DNA from: Pseudomonas sp.
Lineage (GTDB): Bacteria > Pseudomonadota > Gammaproteobacteria > Pseudomonadales > Pseudomonadaceae
Assembly: GCA_016763285.1 (NCBI GenBank)
Contig: JAESUC010000087.1
Location: forward strand, 1 to 48,832
Length of the DNA: 48,832 bases
Direction: 5' to 3'
Every line of letters starts with the position of its first letter. Within the stretch, counting starts at the first letter, position 1. A program made the translations under genes and the position numbers. The notes beneath the pieces are model-generated. The model worked only from the letters and a program-made list of their open reading frames with translations. It did no database searches and was not told the origin of the DNA. Shown here piece by piece: positions 17,792 through 26,832 of the stretch.

Positions 17792-20700
17792 TTACCCGCC
17801 TCATTCTGATCCAGGCCTTCCTGTTCATGCTCGGCTGCGGCCTGGTCATGCTGGGCCTGTTCGCGGGTAGCGATTTCCTGCTGCAGCAGGCGCCGACCCT
17901 GGCCACGGTCATACTCCTGCCGGACAGCGCGGTGCTCTCGGCCCTGATCGGTATCCTGCTGCTGACCTGCCTAGCACGTCGGGCCTGGTTGCGTGTGCTG
18001 CCCGCCGCCGGCATTGCTGTCCTGTGCGGCTACACACTGGTGCACTCACGCATTGCTGGCGGCGAGGATCAGGGGCTTTCGTTGCTCAGCGGATTCCTGC
18101 GCATGCGCGACGGTCTGGCGTTGGTCATGCTCTTGCCCACCCTGGCGCTGCTGGTGCCGGGACGCGCAGGGCGCTGGGCCGCGCGGGGGGTGGCTGCGGT
18201 GCTGCTGCTGGTGTCCCTGTTGCAATTGATGGCGATCCTGGGGCTGGCCAGCCTGCCGTTCTGGGTCGGATTCAAGTATTCCACCAACCTGATGGCCGTG
18301 CTGATGACCGGTCTGCTGGGTCTCGGCATGCTCGGCTACAGCCTGCTGCCTTCAGGCAGTTCGCTTTCGTTCACTCGCCTTGGGTTGGGTCTCGGCATGC
18401 TCAGCGCCCTGGCTGCAGCCATTGCCTGGCATCAGTCCTCGCTGGCACATATCCGCTATCTGCAAGCCAACAGTGATCTGCTGCTGGACGCTACCGCGCA
18501 GCATCTGGAGCGCAGCCTCCAGGCACGGATGATGTTGCTGCAGCGAATGGGCGAACGCTGGGAACTGCGTGCAGCGCTGCCGCCGGCCGACGTCTGGCTT
18601 CAGGAATCCGGCAGTTATCTGCGCGATCATCCCGACCTGCACTTTATCGCGCTGCTGGATCGGCAGTTGCAACCCGTGTTTCTGGGAGAAAGACAGCCAG
18701 GCATGGTTTCAGGTGCGTCCGGGCTACTCGCCAGCGTTGACATGGCGGCCTACTGGCAGACCCATGACCAGACCCTTCCCGGGGACCGTGTGCATCTTGA
18801 ACATCAGGTCGGCAACCTGGGTCTGCTGGTCATGCCGCTGCAGCTGGAAGGGGAGACATGGCTGCTGGCGGCGGGCATTGACCTGAGCCGGCTGCTGGAG
18901 AGTGTAATGACCGGGCACCTGGGGCCCTTTGGCGTGCGCATCGAGCGCGCCGGGCACGCTATCCTGGAAACCGCCTCCCAGGGTGCATTCCTGCCGGTGC
19001 ACTCCCGTACCCTGGATCTGGAACACGGTGAGCCCTGGCGATTGCAGACCCTGATAAGCCGCCAGTACGCCTCGGGCACCAGTGGTGGTCTGGCAACCGG
19101 TGAATTTGTCTTCCTGCTTCTGGCAGGCATGCTGTTGATGATCGCCCAGCGCATGACCAGCCTGGCTAATCAGCGCAGCCGTCTGCTACGCCGGCTGACC
19201 GGCACGCTGCGCTCCAATCTGCAGCGCCAGTCGGAGCTGCATGCGTTCAATGAGCAGATCATGTATCACTCCCTGGATCTGCTGTGCGCCATCGATGCCC
19301 AGGGGCGTTTTCTGCGTGTCAGTCAGTCGGCCGGCATGATCCTCGGCTATCGACCAGAGCAGATGCAGGGCCGCTCCGTGATGGAGTTCATGGTCATCGA
19401 GGACGAGGGGCGTGCCCTGAAGATGATCGAGCGCATGGACCAGGTCGGAGTGTTGCGCAATTCGCGCAACCGTTTCTGGCATCGTGATGGCCAGCAGGTG
19501 GACATGATGTGGTCAGCGGCATGGGATGCGGAGTCACGCATGCTGGTGGCTGTCGGTCGGGATATCAGTGCGCTGGTGGTGGAGGAGCGCTTCGCCGCGC
19601 AGCAGCGCGATGTGCTGGGCATGATCTCGGCCCAGGAACCGCTCCCGCTGATTCTCGACAAGGTCTGCGTGATGATGGAGCAGCGACTGCCCGGGTGCCG
19701 TGCGTCCATCACCATGGTCAACCCCGAAAGCGCTACCCTGCAGGTGCTCAGTGCGCCCAGCCTGCCGCAGTCATACCGGGCCATTGTCGACGGGATTGCC
19801 GTCGCTGCGGGGAGCTGTTGTTGCGCGACAGCGGCATTCCGGGCAGAGGCCATCCGGGTGGATGAGATAGCGACCTCCAGTCTCTGGGACAGCTACCGGG
19901 ATGCCGCACTGGCTGCGGGTTTGCGTTCATGCTGGTGCATGCCGATGCTGAGCCGGGACAACGCCGTTCTGGGTACACTCTCGCTATACAGTGGCGAAAG
20001 CGATCTGCCGGGCGTTGATTCGCAGATCATGCTCAGCTGCACGCAGCTGGCGGCCCTGGCATTGGAGCGTGATCAGGACCAGGCCCGTCTGGTCGCCAGT
20101 GAGCAACGCTACCGTTCGCTGTTTTCGCATAATCCCGATGCGGTGTTCTCCTTTGACCGTCAAGGCGTCTTCACCATCATGAATGATGCGGGTCTGGCAC
20201 TGACCGGCCTGACCCTCGAGCAGGTCACGGGCACCCATTACAGCAGCCTTGTCGATCCGGCCGAGCGTCCCTTCCTGGTGGAGAACTTCAACCGGAGTCT
20301 GGCCGGCGAGCCCGTGCGCTATGAGACCTCCATTCGCAACGCAGCTGGCGAGTTGCTGGAGCTGGACGTCTCCCACCTGCCGGTGATCATCAACGGCGAA
20401 GTGACCGGTGTGTTCGGTATCGCCAAGGACCTGCGCGGAATCAAGTCTGCCAGGCGCGAGCTGGAACGGCAGCTGGCCTTTACCCAGGCGGTCACCGACA
20501 GCCTGCAGGAGGGCCTGATTGCCACGGATGCCGAGGGTATCGTCAGTTTCAGCAACCCGGCGGCCCGTGCGCTGCTGAACATTCCCGCCGATGCCGAGCC
20601 CGGCAGCCTCTCGACCTGGACCCCGCTGCATCCGGCGAACTGGCAGGAACCGGGGGACCAGGCCCTGGCCGGTGAGTTCGAGCACCGCGCCGGCCATTCG

Positions 20701-22647
20701 CCCAGGCATATTGCCTATCGGGCGGTATTGCTGCGCCGAGGCGGGCAGGGTGGTGGCTGGGTGATCACCCTGCGTGACCGCACGGCTGAACTCAAGGCCG
20801 GTCAGGCCCTGGCCGAGCGGGACCAGTTCTTCAGCCTCTCGCTGGACATGTTCTGCATGATCAGCCTCAAGGGCCTTTTTGTGCAGCTCAACCCCGCCAT
20901 GCTCAACGCCCTGGGCTATCTGCCGGGCGAGCTTATCGATCAGCCCTACATGGAGATCCTCGTCCCTGCGGACAGACCCCGGGCCGAGGAAGCCATGAAC
21001 AGGCTTGCCCGGGGAGAGCGGGTGGCGCACCTGGATCTTGGCGTACGCAAGGCCTCCGGCGGTGTGATCACTCTGGAGCTGAATGCGGCGCTGGGCGCCG
21101 ATCGCATCATCTACGTGGTAGCGCGGGATGTAACCGAGCAGCGGGCGATGGAAAAGACCTTCCAGCAACACCGTACGCTGTTCCAGATAGCTGGAAGCGT
21201 GGCACGGATCGGTGGATGGATCATCGACCTGCAGCAGAACAAGGTGATTCTGTCTGACGAGGTGTGTGCGATACATCAGTTGCCCGCAGGCAGTGTTATT
21301 GATCTGGAACGGGTGACAGACCTCTATGTGCCCGAATGCCATCGGGCCTTGCGCGCCCAGCTCAAGCGGTGCATGCAGCAGGGCGAGGATTACCAGTTGC
21401 ATTGTCAGGCCCTGAATACGTCCGGTGAGCGGATCTGGGTACGCCTGATAGGCAGAGCCCTGCGTGGCCGCGACGGCCAGGTGACGCACGTGCAGGGCGC
21501 GGTCCAGGACATCAGCGATTCGGTCCGGGCCGAGAATGAGCTGCAGCGCATGGCAGAGCGCATGCAGAATACCCTCGACAGTATTACCGATGCATTCTTC
21601 TCGGTGGATCCCCAGTGGTGTTTCAGCTACGTCAATGCCCGGGCTGAACGCATGCTCGATCGCAAGGCATCGGAGCTGCTCGGCCAGAATCTCTGGGATG
21701 TCTTCCCGGAAGCTCGTCCCTCGGAATTCTACCGGCGCTACCATGAGGCGGTGTCGTCCGGCCGCAGCCAGCACTTCGAGTTCTACCTTGCGGCGCAGCA
21801 ACGCTGGATCGACATCAGCGCCTATCCGTTTGATGACGGCTTGTCGGTGTTTTTCCGGGACATTACGGACCGCAAGCAGAACGAGGCGCAACTGCGTACG
21901 GCGGTGTCGGAACTCGAGCGCAGTAATCGGGAGCTGCAGGATTTCGCCTTCATCGCCTCCCATGATCTGCAGGAACCGCTGCGCAAGGTTCAGGCTTTCG
22001 GTGAGCGGCTGGAACAGCGGGCCGATCAACTGGACGAGACAGGCAGGGATTACCTCAAGCGCATGCGTCAGGCCTCCGGTCGCATGCAGAACCTGATCCA
22101 GGACCTGCTCAGCTATTCACGCGTAACCACACAGGGCGGGGCGCTGCAGCCGGTGGCGCTCGATCAGATCCTCGATGGCGTCTTGCTGGATCTCGAGGCG
22201 ACGCTCGAGAGTTCCGGCGGGCGAATTGAACGCAGCCCCCTGGCCTCGATCCAGGGCGATCCACGGCAACTGGGTCAGCTGCTGCAGAACCTGCTCAGCA
22301 ACGCGCTGAAGTTTCATCGGCAGGATCAGCCGCCGATCATTCAGGTTTACGGTGAGCGCGGGGAGGATGGCAGTTGGAGGCTGCATGTGGCGGACAACGG
22401 TATCGGTTTTGATGAAAAATACCTCGACCGGATCTTCAATCCGTTCCAGCGTCTGCATGATCGCCAGCAGTTCAGCGGTACCGGCATCGGTCTGGCGATC
22501 GTGCGCAAGATTGCCGAACGGCACCAGGCCGACATCCATGCGCGCAGCGAGCCTGGCCAGGGCAGCGTGTTTACTGTTACCTTCCGCGCCGCTGCCGTCA
22601 TTGATGCACCCGAGAGCCTGCCACCGGCTGACCGGGGGGCGCCATGA
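17788..22647 (+). CDS. Large membrane hybrid-sensing histidine kinase (7TM, 6 PAS, GAF)
   Basis: 1619-aa sensor kinase. Residues 1-225 hold about seven hydrophobic segments. About 230-435 form an extracytoplasmic-type sensor region, and a further membrane helix lies near 437-455 (FVFLLLAGMLLMIAQRM). In the cytoplasm come PAS (about 485-600), GAF (about 607-765), then PAS domains starting near 771, 900, 1011, 1127 and 1259. The HisKA domain has FIASHDLQEPLRKV (phospho-acceptor His1392). The ATPase domain has N-box NLLSNALKFH, G1 DNGIGF, F-box IFNPFQRLH and G2 GTGIGLAIV. The H-box type is that of phytochrome-like kinases. Start GTG 17788 is coupled to the leader ORF; ATG 17743 is the alternative and adds 15 residues. 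The kinase has no receiver domain of its own; the two downstream genes supply them. Confidence 0.9.
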   Translation: MITRLILIQAFLFMLGCGLVMLGLFAGSDFLLQQAPTLATVILLPDSAVLSALIGILLLTCLARRAWLRVLPAAGIAVLCGYTLVHSRIAGGEDQGLSLLSGFLRMRDGLALVMLLPTLALLVPGRAGRWAARGVAAVLLLVSLLQLMAILGLASLPFWVGFKYSTNLMAVLMTGLLGLGMLGYSLLPSGSSLSFTRLGLGLGMLSALAAAIAWHQSSLAHIRYLQANSDLLLDATAQHLERSLQARMMLLQRMGERWELRAALPPADVWLQESGSYLRDHPDLHFIALLDRQLQPVFLGERQPGMVSGASGLLASVDMAAYWQTHDQTLPGDRVHLEHQVGNLGLLVMPLQLEGETWLLAAGIDLSRLLESVMTGHLGPFGVRIERAGHAILETASQGAFLPVHSRTLDLEHGEPWRLQTLISRQYASGTSGGLATGEFVFLLLAGMLLMIAQRMTSLANQRSRLLRRLTGTLRSNLQRQSELHAFNEQIMYHSLDLLCAIDAQGRFLRVSQSAGMILGYRPEQMQGRSVMEFMVIEDEGRALKMIERMDQVGVLRNSRNRFWHRDGQQVDMMWSAAWDAESRMLVAVGRDISALVVEERFAAQQRDVLGMISAQEPLPLILDKVCVMMEQRLPGCRASITMVNPESATLQVLSAPSLPQSYRAIVDGIAVAAGSCCCATAAFRAEAIRVDEIATSSLWDSYRDAALAAGLRSCWCMPMLSRDNAVLGTLSLYSGESDLPGVDSQIMLSCTQLAALALERDQDQARLVASEQRYRSLFSHNPDAVFSFDRQGVFTIMNDAGLALTGLTLEQVTGTHYSSLVDPAERPFLVENFNRSLAGEPVRYETSIRNAAGELLELDVSHLPVIINGEVTGVFGIAKDLRGIKSARRELERQLAFTQAVTDSLQEGLIATDAEGIVSFSNPAARALLNIPADAEPGSLSTWTPLHPANWQEPGDQALAGEFEHRAGHSPRHIAYRAVLLRRGGQGGGWVITLRDRTAELKAGQALAERDQFFSLSLDMFCMISLKGLFVQLNPAMLNALGYLPGELIDQPYMEILVPADRPRAEEAMNRLARGERVAHLDLGVRKASGGVITLELNAALGADRIIYVVARDVTEQRAMEKTFQQHRTLFQIAGSVARIGGWIIDLQQNKVILSDEVCAIHQLPAGSVIDLERVTDLYVPECHRALRAQLKRCMQQGEDYQLHCQALNTSGERIWVRLIGRALRGRDGQVTHVQGAVQDISDSVRAENELQRMAERMQNTLDSITDAFFSVDPQWCFSYVNARAERMLDRKASELLGQNLWDVFPEARPSEFYRRYHEAVSSGRSQHFEFYLAAQQRWIDISAYPFDDGLSVFFRDITDRKQNEAQLRTAVSELERSNRELQDFAFIASHDLQEPLRKVQAFGERLEQRADQLDETGRDYLKRMRQASGRMQNLIQDLLSYSRVTTQGGALQPVALDQILDGVLLDLEATLESSGGRIERSPLASIQGDPRQLGQLLQNLLSNALKFHRQDQPPIIQVYGERGEDGSWRLHVADNGIGFDEKYLDRIFNPFQRLHDRQQFSGTGIGLAIVRKIAERHQADIHARSEPGQGSVFTVTFRAAAVIDAPESLPPADRGAP

Positions 22648-22724
22648 GCTGTCGGCGCCGGCATCACCACCGCGAGAAAGGCTACTGCCGGAGAGGGTCT
22701 ACACTCTGATGAGGGTCATCGATC

Positions 22725-23219
22725 ATGGAGCCTGACAATCGCATGAGCGCGAGAGATACAGCCCAACGCCTGCGGCACATTCTCGTGGCTGACGACGACG
22801 AGGACGATTGTCTGCTGATGCGCGAGGCCTTTGCCGAACGGCGTGCAGACAGCCTGCTGGGGTTTGTGCACGACGGTGAGCAATTGCTGGCTTATCTGCT
22901 CGGCACGCCTCCGTACCAGGACCGGGTGCGTTACCCGATGCCTGACCTGATTCTGCTCGACCTGAACATGCCACGCATGGACGGGCGTGAGGCGCTGGGC
23001 GCCATAAAGCAGCATCCGCACCTGCGTCGCATCCCGATCGTGGTGTTGACCACGTCCTCGGCCTGCGAGGATGTGGCTGGCAGCTATCAGGACGGTGCGA
23101 ACTCCTTTGTGACCAAGCCGTCCAGCTTCAGCGAACTGGCCGGTCTGGTGGAAATGCTTGGCAAGTATTGGCTGGAGCTGGTCACACTGCCGCCTTCGCC
23201 ACGGACACGGGAGGCCTGA
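22725..23219 (+). CDS. Single-domain response regulator (Rcp1-like)
   Basis: 164-aa receiver-only protein. Acidic pocket VADDDEDD, phospho-acceptor Asp79 in LILLDLNMPRMDG, Thr/Ser switch VVLTTSS and conserved Lys in FVTKPSS. This is the long-helix receiver subtype typically paired with phytochrome-like kinases, consistent with the H-box of the upstream kinase. ATG 22725 has GAGGG at 22711-22715; ATG 22743 is possible. The TGA overlaps the ATG of the next gene by one base. It probably accepts phosphate from the kinase and either relays it or acts by protein contact. Confidence 0.9.
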   Translation: MEPDNRMSARDTAQRLRHILVADDDEDDCLLMREAFAERRADSLLGFVHDGEQLLAYLLGTPPYQDRVRYPMPDLILLDLNMPRMDGREALGAIKQHPHLRRIPIVVLTTSSACEDVAGSYQDGANSFVTKPSSFSELAGLVEMLGKYWLELVTLPPSPRTREA

Positions 23220-25999
23220 TGCTTCAGGGCGAGATACTACGACTACTGCTGATTGAAGACGACGAAGATGATTATCTGATCCTCCGCGAGCTGCTGGCGG
23301 ATGTCCCGGATCAGCATTTTCGTCTGGACTGGGTTTCCAGCTACGACGCGGGCCTGGCACGGGGCCTTGCGGCTGAGCATGACGTACTGCTGGTGGACTA
23401 CCGACTGGGAGCCGACTCCGGCCTGACATTGATCAGCCAGTTGAATGCCCAGGGTATTCAGGCACCGATGATTCTGCTGACCGGTCTGGCCGACCACGAG
23501 CTGGATGCGCGGGCCATCGAACTCGGCGCGTCGGATTACCTGGTCAAGGGCGAGTTCAGCGGCATGATGCTGGCGCGGAGTATCCGCTATGCCCGCGACC
23601 GGGCGCACATCAACGCCCAGCTGATTGGCAGCGAAGCGCGCTACCGGATGCTGTTCGAGGCGAATCCGGAGCCGATGTGGGTATTCGACCAGGAGGACTT
23701 CCGTTTTGTCGCGGTGAACGAGGCCACTGTCAGGATGCTTGGCTACAGCCGTGACGAGCTGCTTGATATGTCCGTGCTCGATATCCGCTCGGAGGAGGAA
23801 AAGGTACGCTTCATTGAGCGCTACCCGGGCCTGCGCGACGGCAATACCGCAGGGCGGATGGGGGTCTGGAGCTACCTGCGCAAGGACGGATCGCAGTTCC
23901 ACGCGGAAGTGCACGCCCATCCATTCGAATACCTCGGACGGCCTGCCTACCTGGCACTGGTGCTGGATATCTCTGCCAAGTACGAAGCCGAGGCGGCTCT
24001 GGAGCAGAAGCAGCAGGCCTTCCACCAGTTGCTGGAAGACTCGAGGGACGCTTTGCTGGTGGTTGATGCCCAGGGCGTGGTGCACTATGCCAACAAATCC
24101 GCCGAGGATCTGTTCCATGGCCGGCCGGCGCATTCGCCGATTGCGCTGCCGGCGGGGGGAGCGGTGCGTTTCGACGCCCATCTGACCATGGCCGATGGCG
24201 AGACCATTGCCCTGGAAGTGCAACGCTCCGAGACCGAGTGGAATGGACACTCCATGGAATTGCTGTCGCTGCGCGACATTACCCGGCGCAGACGCCAGGA
24301 GGAGCAGCTGCGGCTGCTCAAGCGCGGCCTGGAAGTCAGTATCGATGGTGTCGTGATCGTCGATGCAATGCAGGCGGATCTGCCGATCATCTACGCCAAT
24401 GCAGCCTTCAGCAGGCTGAGTGGCTACCCGGAAGAGGAAATCATCGGCCGCAACTGTCGCTTTCTGCAGCGCGATGATCGTGCGCAGCCCGCTCTCAACG
24501 AGCTGCGAGATGCCATAGCTGCGCAGCGCGAAGCCCAGGTGGTGGTGCGCAACTACCGCAAGGACGGCAGCATGTTCTGGAACGAGCTGTATATCGCGCC
24601 GGTGCCGAACGAGGAGGGCGTGGTCACGCACTTCATCGGCGTGCAGAACGACCTGACCGAGCAGAAACAGTACGAGCAGGAGCTGGCGCACAGTGCCAGT
24701 CATGATCGGCTCACCGGCCTGGTCAGCCGGCAGATTCTCGAGGATCGCCTGCGCCAGAGTGGCGATCTGGTTCATCGTTACAATCGCAAGATCGCGGTGC
24801 TGTTCGTCGATCTGGACAGTTTCAAACCGATCAACGATTCCCTTGGCCACACCATAGGCGACCAGGTACTGATCCAGGTGGCCCGCCGCCTGGAATCCGC
24901 CGTACGTCCCGGCGACACGGTCGCCCGCATGGGCGGCGACGAATTCATCGTGCTGCTGCCGGACCTGGCCCATGAAGAGGACGTGATCATTGTCGTTGAT
25001 CGCATCATGGATCAGGTGGCCAGGCCGTTCGACGTCGAGGGTGTGCCTCTGCAGCTGACCTGCAGCATCGGGATCACCCTGTCCGGCGATCAGAGCAAGG
25101 AAGATCCCTTGCAACTGATCCAGCAGGCAGACCTGGCGATGTACAAGGCCAAGCAGCATGGGCGCAATGACTACCAGTGGTACACCGACGATCTGACCCA
25201 GCGGGTGCATGAGCGTCTGATTCTGCGCGCGGATCTGCAACAGGCAATCGAGCTGGGCCAGTTCGAACTCTATTACCAGCCCCAGGTCGCCCTGCGCGGC
25301 GGTGGGGTCTGTGGCTGCGAGGCGTTGCTGCGCTGGAGGCATCCGGAACGGGGGATGATCCCGCCCGATGTATTCATCCCGATGGCCGAAGCGACCGGCC
25401 AGATCATCCCGCTGAGTGAGTGGGTGGTCAAGCGTGCCTGCCAGGACGCGGTTGAACTCTGCACCCGCCTGGTGCCTGGCGCTGCGGTCGCCATCAACGT
25501 CTCGCCGCTGCATTTCCAGCGCAGCAGCTTTGTCGCCTTTATTCAGCGCATGCTCGATGACAGCGGGCTGGATCCGCACTGCCTGGAGCTTGAGGTCACC
25601 GAAGGCTTGCTGCTGAACAATATCGAGGAAGCCATCGGTACGCTGCAGGAGCTGAAGAACAAGGGCATCAAGATCGCCATCGACGATTTCGGCACCGGTT
25701 TTTCCAGTCTCAATTATCTGAAGCGGCTCCCCATCGACAAGGTCAAGATCGACAAGGCCTTCATTGACGATGTCAACGACGACGGCCGTGACGCGGCCAT
25801 TGTTCAGTCGATCATCAGCCTGGCCCATAACCTGCAGTTGACGGTGATTGCCGAAGGGGTGGAAACAGAGCGGCAGTTGGCATTCCTTGCCCTCCATGAC
25901 TGCGACGAGATTCAGGGCTATCTGTACGCTCGCCCCATGCCTTTTGCCGATCTGATCGCGTGGATCGACCAGTGGGAGAAGCGCTCGCAGCAGCCCTGA
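23219..25999 (+). CDS. REC-PAS-PAS-LOV-GGDEF-EAL protein (light-responsive c-di-GMP enzyme)
   Basis: 926-aa cytoplasmic protein. The receiver domain covers residues 1-125, with acidic LLLIEDDEDD, Asp60 in LLVDYRLG and Lys in DYLVKGEF. PAS domains lie near 138-255 and 262-365. The third PAS (about 370-485) is LOV-type: GRNCRFLQ with adduct-forming Cys413, flavin-contacting Asn in NYRKDG and MFWN, and Gln in FIGVQ. GGDEF domain: MGGDEF at 571-576, intact for diguanylate cyclase activity. EAL domain: EALLRW at 701, INVSPLHFQ, EVTEG, DDFGTGFSS and EGVET, intact for c-di-GMP hydrolysis. ATG 23219 overlaps the regulator's TGA behind GGGAGG; the longer frame from 23168 is not needed. Predicted to integrate phosphorylation and blue light into c-di-GMP level; the net direction is unknown. 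Confidence 0.92.
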   Translation: MLQGEILRLLLIEDDEDDYLILRELLADVPDQHFRLDWVSSYDAGLARGLAAEHDVLLVDYRLGADSGLTLISQLNAQGIQAPMILLTGLADHELDARAIELGASDYLVKGEFSGMMLARSIRYARDRAHINAQLIGSEARYRMLFEANPEPMWVFDQEDFRFVAVNEATVRMLGYSRDELLDMSVLDIRSEEEKVRFIERYPGLRDGNTAGRMGVWSYLRKDGSQFHAEVHAHPFEYLGRPAYLALVLDISAKYEAEAALEQKQQAFHQLLEDSRDALLVVDAQGVVHYANKSAEDLFHGRPAHSPIALPAGGAVRFDAHLTMADGETIALEVQRSETEWNGHSMELLSLRDITRRRRQEEQLRLLKRGLEVSIDGVVIVDAMQADLPIIYANAAFSRLSGYPEEEIIGRNCRFLQRDDRAQPALNELRDAIAAQREAQVVVRNYRKDGSMFWNELYIAPVPNEEGVVTHFIGVQNDLTEQKQYEQELAHSASHDRLTGLVSRQILEDRLRQSGDLVHRYNRKIAVLFVDLDSFKPINDSLGHTIGDQVLIQVARRLESAVRPGDTVARMGGDEFIVLLPDLAHEEDVIIVVDRIMDQVARPFDVEGVPLQLTCSIGITLSGDQSKEDPLQLIQQADLAMYKAKQHGRNDYQWYTDDLTQRVHERLILRADLQQAIELGQFELYYQPQVALRGGGVCGCEALLRWRHPERGMIPPDVFIPMAEATGQIIPLSEWVVKRACQDAVELCTRLVPGAAVAINVSPLHFQRSSFVAFIQRMLDDSGLDPHCLELEVTEGLLLNNIEEAIGTLQELKNKGIKIAIDDFGTGFSSLNYLKRLPIDKVKIDKAFIDDVNDDGRDAAIVQSIISLAHNLQLTVIAEGVETERQLAFLALHDCDEIQGYLYARPMPFADLIAWIDQWEKRSQQP

Positions 26000-26021
26000 C
26001 CTGCGCTTCAGGCATGCGTCC

Positions 26022-26795
26022 TCAGGCGCTTTGACTGGCTACCGGTTCATCGTGCACGAGCAGAGTCGATGCGGCCACGACCTCGCCAATGACCAGCACC
26101 GCAGGGCTTCTGAGCCCGAAGACAATTGCCTGGCTGCATAGCTGCTGCAGGGTGCAGAAATGCTGGCGCTGCTGCGGCAGGCTGGCCTGCTCGATCATCG
26201 CCACCGGGGTCGAGCCGGGCATGCCGCCGTCGAGCAGGCCCTGTTGAATCTGCTGGAGCCGGGCAACGCCCATATACACCACCAGGGTGGTGCCGCACTG
26301 GGCCAGTGCCCGCCAGTTCAGCTCGCTGTCGTCGCGGGTGTGCGCGGTCACCAGGGTAACGCCGCGGCTGGTGTCGCGCAGGGTCAGCGGAATACCGCAG
26401 CGGGTCGCGCCAGCCAGCCCGGCGGTAATGCCGTTGACCGTCTCCGATGCAATGCCCCTGGCAGCGAGCCATTGGGCTTCCTCACCGGCCCGTCCGAAAA
26501 TACAGGGGTCGCCACCCTTCAGTCGCACCAGGCGCTTGCCCTGGCGGGCGTATCGCAGCATCAGGCGGTTGATGAAGGCCTGCGGGGTCGACCGGCAGCC
26601 GCCGCGCTTGCCCACCCGGATGATCCTGGCGCCGGGGCAGAGTTCGAGTACCGCCGGGTTGACCAGGTCATCGACCATGACCACTTCGGCCTGGCCCAGC
26701 AGCCGGGCGGCCTTGAGCGTCAGTAGCTCCGGATCCCCCGGCCCGGCTCCCACCAGGTGGATCAGACAGTTGTTGTCGGTGTGAAGGCTGCTCAT
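26022..26795 (-). CDS. cobA: Uroporphyrinogen-III C-methyltransferase (SUMT)
   Basis: 257-aa SAM-dependent methylase making precorrin-2, the siroheme/cobalamin precursor. Motifs: LVGAGPGDPELLTLKA (residues about 13-28), VVMVDDLVNP, RVGKRGG, VRLKGGDPCIFGRAGEEA and GIPLTLRDTSRG. It lacks the CysG N-terminal dehydrogenase/ferrochelatase domain, so it makes precorrin-2 only. Start ATG 26795 (MSSLHTD) with GGAGAG upstream; a longer ATG at 26822 is less likely. It is the last gene of the nitrate assimilation operon, 37 bases after nasA, fitting siroheme supply for a nitrite reductase that is not encoded in this window. Confidence 0.94.
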   Translation of the reverse strand: MSSLHTDNNCLIHLVGAGPGDPELLTLKAARLLGQAEVVMVDDLVNPAVLELCPGARIIRVGKRGGCRSTPQAFINRLMLRYARQGKRLVRLKGGDPCIFGRAGEEAQWLAARGIASETVNGITAGLAGATRCGIPLTLRDTSRGVTLVTAHTRDDSELNWRALAQCGTTLVVYMGVARLQQIQQGLLDGGMPGSTPVAMIEQASLPQQRQHFCTLQQLCSQAIVFGLRSPAVLVIGEVVAASTLLVHDEPVASQSA

Positions 26796-26832
26796 GGGGC
26801 TCTCTCCGTGTAGGACGGGCATCTGTGTAAGC

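Noticed and set aside
23243..25897. 884-aa minus-strand ORF opposite the LOV-GGDEF-EAL gene, and similar long antisense ORFs opposite sucC, htpG, the RND pump and the kinase
   Set aside because: They are mirror frames of strongly biased GC-rich codons. The proteins lack recognisable domains and ribosome sites, while the plus-strand genes have clear motifs.
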